Shown here: positions 63,037 through 64,000 of the stretch, piece by piece
How the letters are laid out: every line of letters begins with the position of its first letter
Numbering within the stretch: position 1 is the first letter of the stretch
Origin: Arcanobacterium canis
GTDB taxonomy: Bacteria > Actinomycetota > Actinomycetes > Actinomycetales > Actinomycetaceae
DNA: 64,000 nucleotides
Assembly: GCF_029625435.1 (NCBI RefSeq)
Contig: NZ_CP121208.1
Span: 744,001-808,000, forward strand
Reading direction: 5' to 3'
The notes under the pieces: model-generated
Told to the model about the DNA's origin: nothing
Seen by the model: only the letters and a program-made list of their open reading frames with translations
Databases searched by the model: none
Made by a program: the position numbers and the translations under genes

Positions 63037-64000
63037 GTGGCAGATTATTACGAGGTTCTCGGTGTTTCGCGCGACGCGAGCCCGGAGGAAATCAAGAAGG
63101 CATACCGCAAGCTTGCTCGCAAGTTGCACCCCGACGTCGCCGGGCCTGAGGGAGCAGACCAGTTCAAGGAAGTGACCGAGGCTTACGACGTTTTGGGTAA
63201 CGAGGAGAAGCGCAAGATGTACGACATGGGCGGAGCAGATGCGCTACGCTCAGGCGGCGGTTTCCCTTCAGATGGCGGATTCGGTTTTGAAGATATTTTC
63301 AATTCGTTCTTTGCAGGACCGATGGGCGCGAGCCGTGGGCCGGCTTCACGAGCTCGCAAGGGTGGTGACACCCTCGTCGACCTCGAAATTACCTTGCAGG
63401 ACGTCGTGTTCGGCGCCGATCATCAATTCACCTACGATGCGATGATTGAGTGTCATACATGCCACGGGACGATGAGCGAGCCAGGTTTTGATCCCGAAAC
63501 ATGTTCGCAGTGTGGAGGCAGCGGCTCAATTCAAAAGGTCACCCAATCCTTCCTAGGGCAGATGGTTACCCAAGCGGCTTGCCCAACCTGCCGCGGATAC
63601 GGAACGGTGATCACGCATCCATGCCATGAATGTGCCGGAGAGGGACGTGTCTCGGCCTCGCGCACCACCACCGTTAAAATCCCAGCTGGAGTGGATAACG
63701 GGATGCAGATTCGAATTGCTGGCATGGGCGACGCCGGTGTTGGTGGTGGGCCTGCAGGAGATCTTTTTGCTCAGGTGCGCGTTGCTCCTCATGCGCTCTT
63801 CGAACGACGCGGTGACGATCTACTGACCACGATTGACATTCCCATGACCTCAGCGGCCCTCGGCACTGATGTAACGATTGAGACGTTTGACGGTGACAAA
63901 TCGATCACGATTGAGCCGGGGACCCAAGCAGGAAAAGTTATTTCATTGGCAGAGCTCGGCGTGGGACGTTTGCGCCGACGCGGTCGTGGGCGCTTGCTGA
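63037..64000 (+). CDS. dnaJ: Chaperone DnaJ, 5' part (runs past the window end)
   Basis: The first 321 codons of DnaJ. A GTG start at 63037 follows AAGGAAGG, 12 bases after hrcA. The J domain begins [17 protein letters not shown] with the HPD motif at residues 31-33. A Gly/Phe-rich segment (about 70-100) follows, then four zinc-finger repeats: CHTCHG, CSQCGG, CPTCRG and CHECAG. The C-terminal substrate-binding domain is cut off by the window end. As the hrcA-linked copy it corresponds to the second DnaJ of actinobacteria. Confidence 0.97.
   Translation, partial: MADYYEVLGVSRDASPEEIKKAYRKLARKLHPDVAGPEGADQFKEVTEAYDVLGNEEKRKMYDMGGADALRSGGGFPSDGGFGFEDIFNSFFAGPMGASRGPASRARKGGDTLVDLEITLQDVVFGADHQFTYDAMIECHTCHGTMSEPGFDPETCSQCGGSGSIQKVTQSFLGQMVTQAACPTCRGYGTVITHPCHECAGEGRVSASRTTTVKIPAGVDNGMQIRIAGMGDAGVGGGPAGDLFAQVRVAPHALFERRGDDLLTTIDIPMTSAALGTDVTIETFDGDKSITIEPGTQAGKVISLAELGVGRLRRRGRGRLL

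Overview
The window is a stretch of chromosome from a moderately low-GC actinobacterium. The order holA, rpsT, lepA, hemW, a DUF3097 gene, hrcA, dnaJ is the usual actinobacterial block, and GTG and TTG starts are common. Protein sequences and base composition look most like the Actinomycetaceae, for instance an Arcanobacterium-like species. That taxonomic call is inference. I saw no tRNA, rRNA, CRISPR array, insertion sequence or phage gene.

Layout. (1) 26-4337, gluconate use: a GntR-family regulator divergent from a gluconate permease and a gluconokinase/6-phosphogluconate dehydrogenase fusion. (2) 4533-7259, a lysine riboswitch and terminator ahead of a three-gene amino-acid ABC transporter. 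(3) 7383-12947, galactose use: a frameshifted mutarotase and mglBAC. The binding protein appears to be a natural circular permutation, and the permease carries a roughly 215-residue coiled-coil extension. (4) 13004-28431, mixed housekeeping and envelope genes: rhodanese, an MprF-like lipid aminoacyltransferase with an esterase, deoD, an AI-2E-family exporter, HAD enzymes, VKOR, HIT, leuS, a second mutarotase-like protein and a HerA-like ATPase. (5) 28584-35389: comEA, comEC, holA, pntAB, rpsT. (6) 35660-56289, an envelope region: a PemK-like protein and two small membrane proteins, then a teichoic-acid-like glycopolymer locus (glycosyltransferases, wecB and wecC, two CDP-glycerol transferase-like proteins, an ABC exporter, GtrA/GtrB-like genes and galE). 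(7) 56471-64000: lepA, trmB, hemW, a small membrane protein, DUF3097, hrcA with a CIRCE operator, and the 5' part of dnaJ.

How the parts fit. Gluconate is imported, phosphorylated and oxidised by one fused polypeptide, giving NADPH and ribulose-5-phosphate; the PntAB transhydrogenase is a second NADPH source. The galactose ABC system delivers sugar that mutarotase and GalE (in the glycopolymer locus) could channel to UDP-sugars. The glycopolymer genes supply an acidic sugar (UDP-ManNAcA through WecB and WecC), polyol-phosphate units (TagF-like enzymes), export (Wzm/Wzt-like) and decoration (GtrB/GtrA). This locus lies between rpsT and lepA, which are neighbours in many actinobacteria, so it looks like an accessory insertion.
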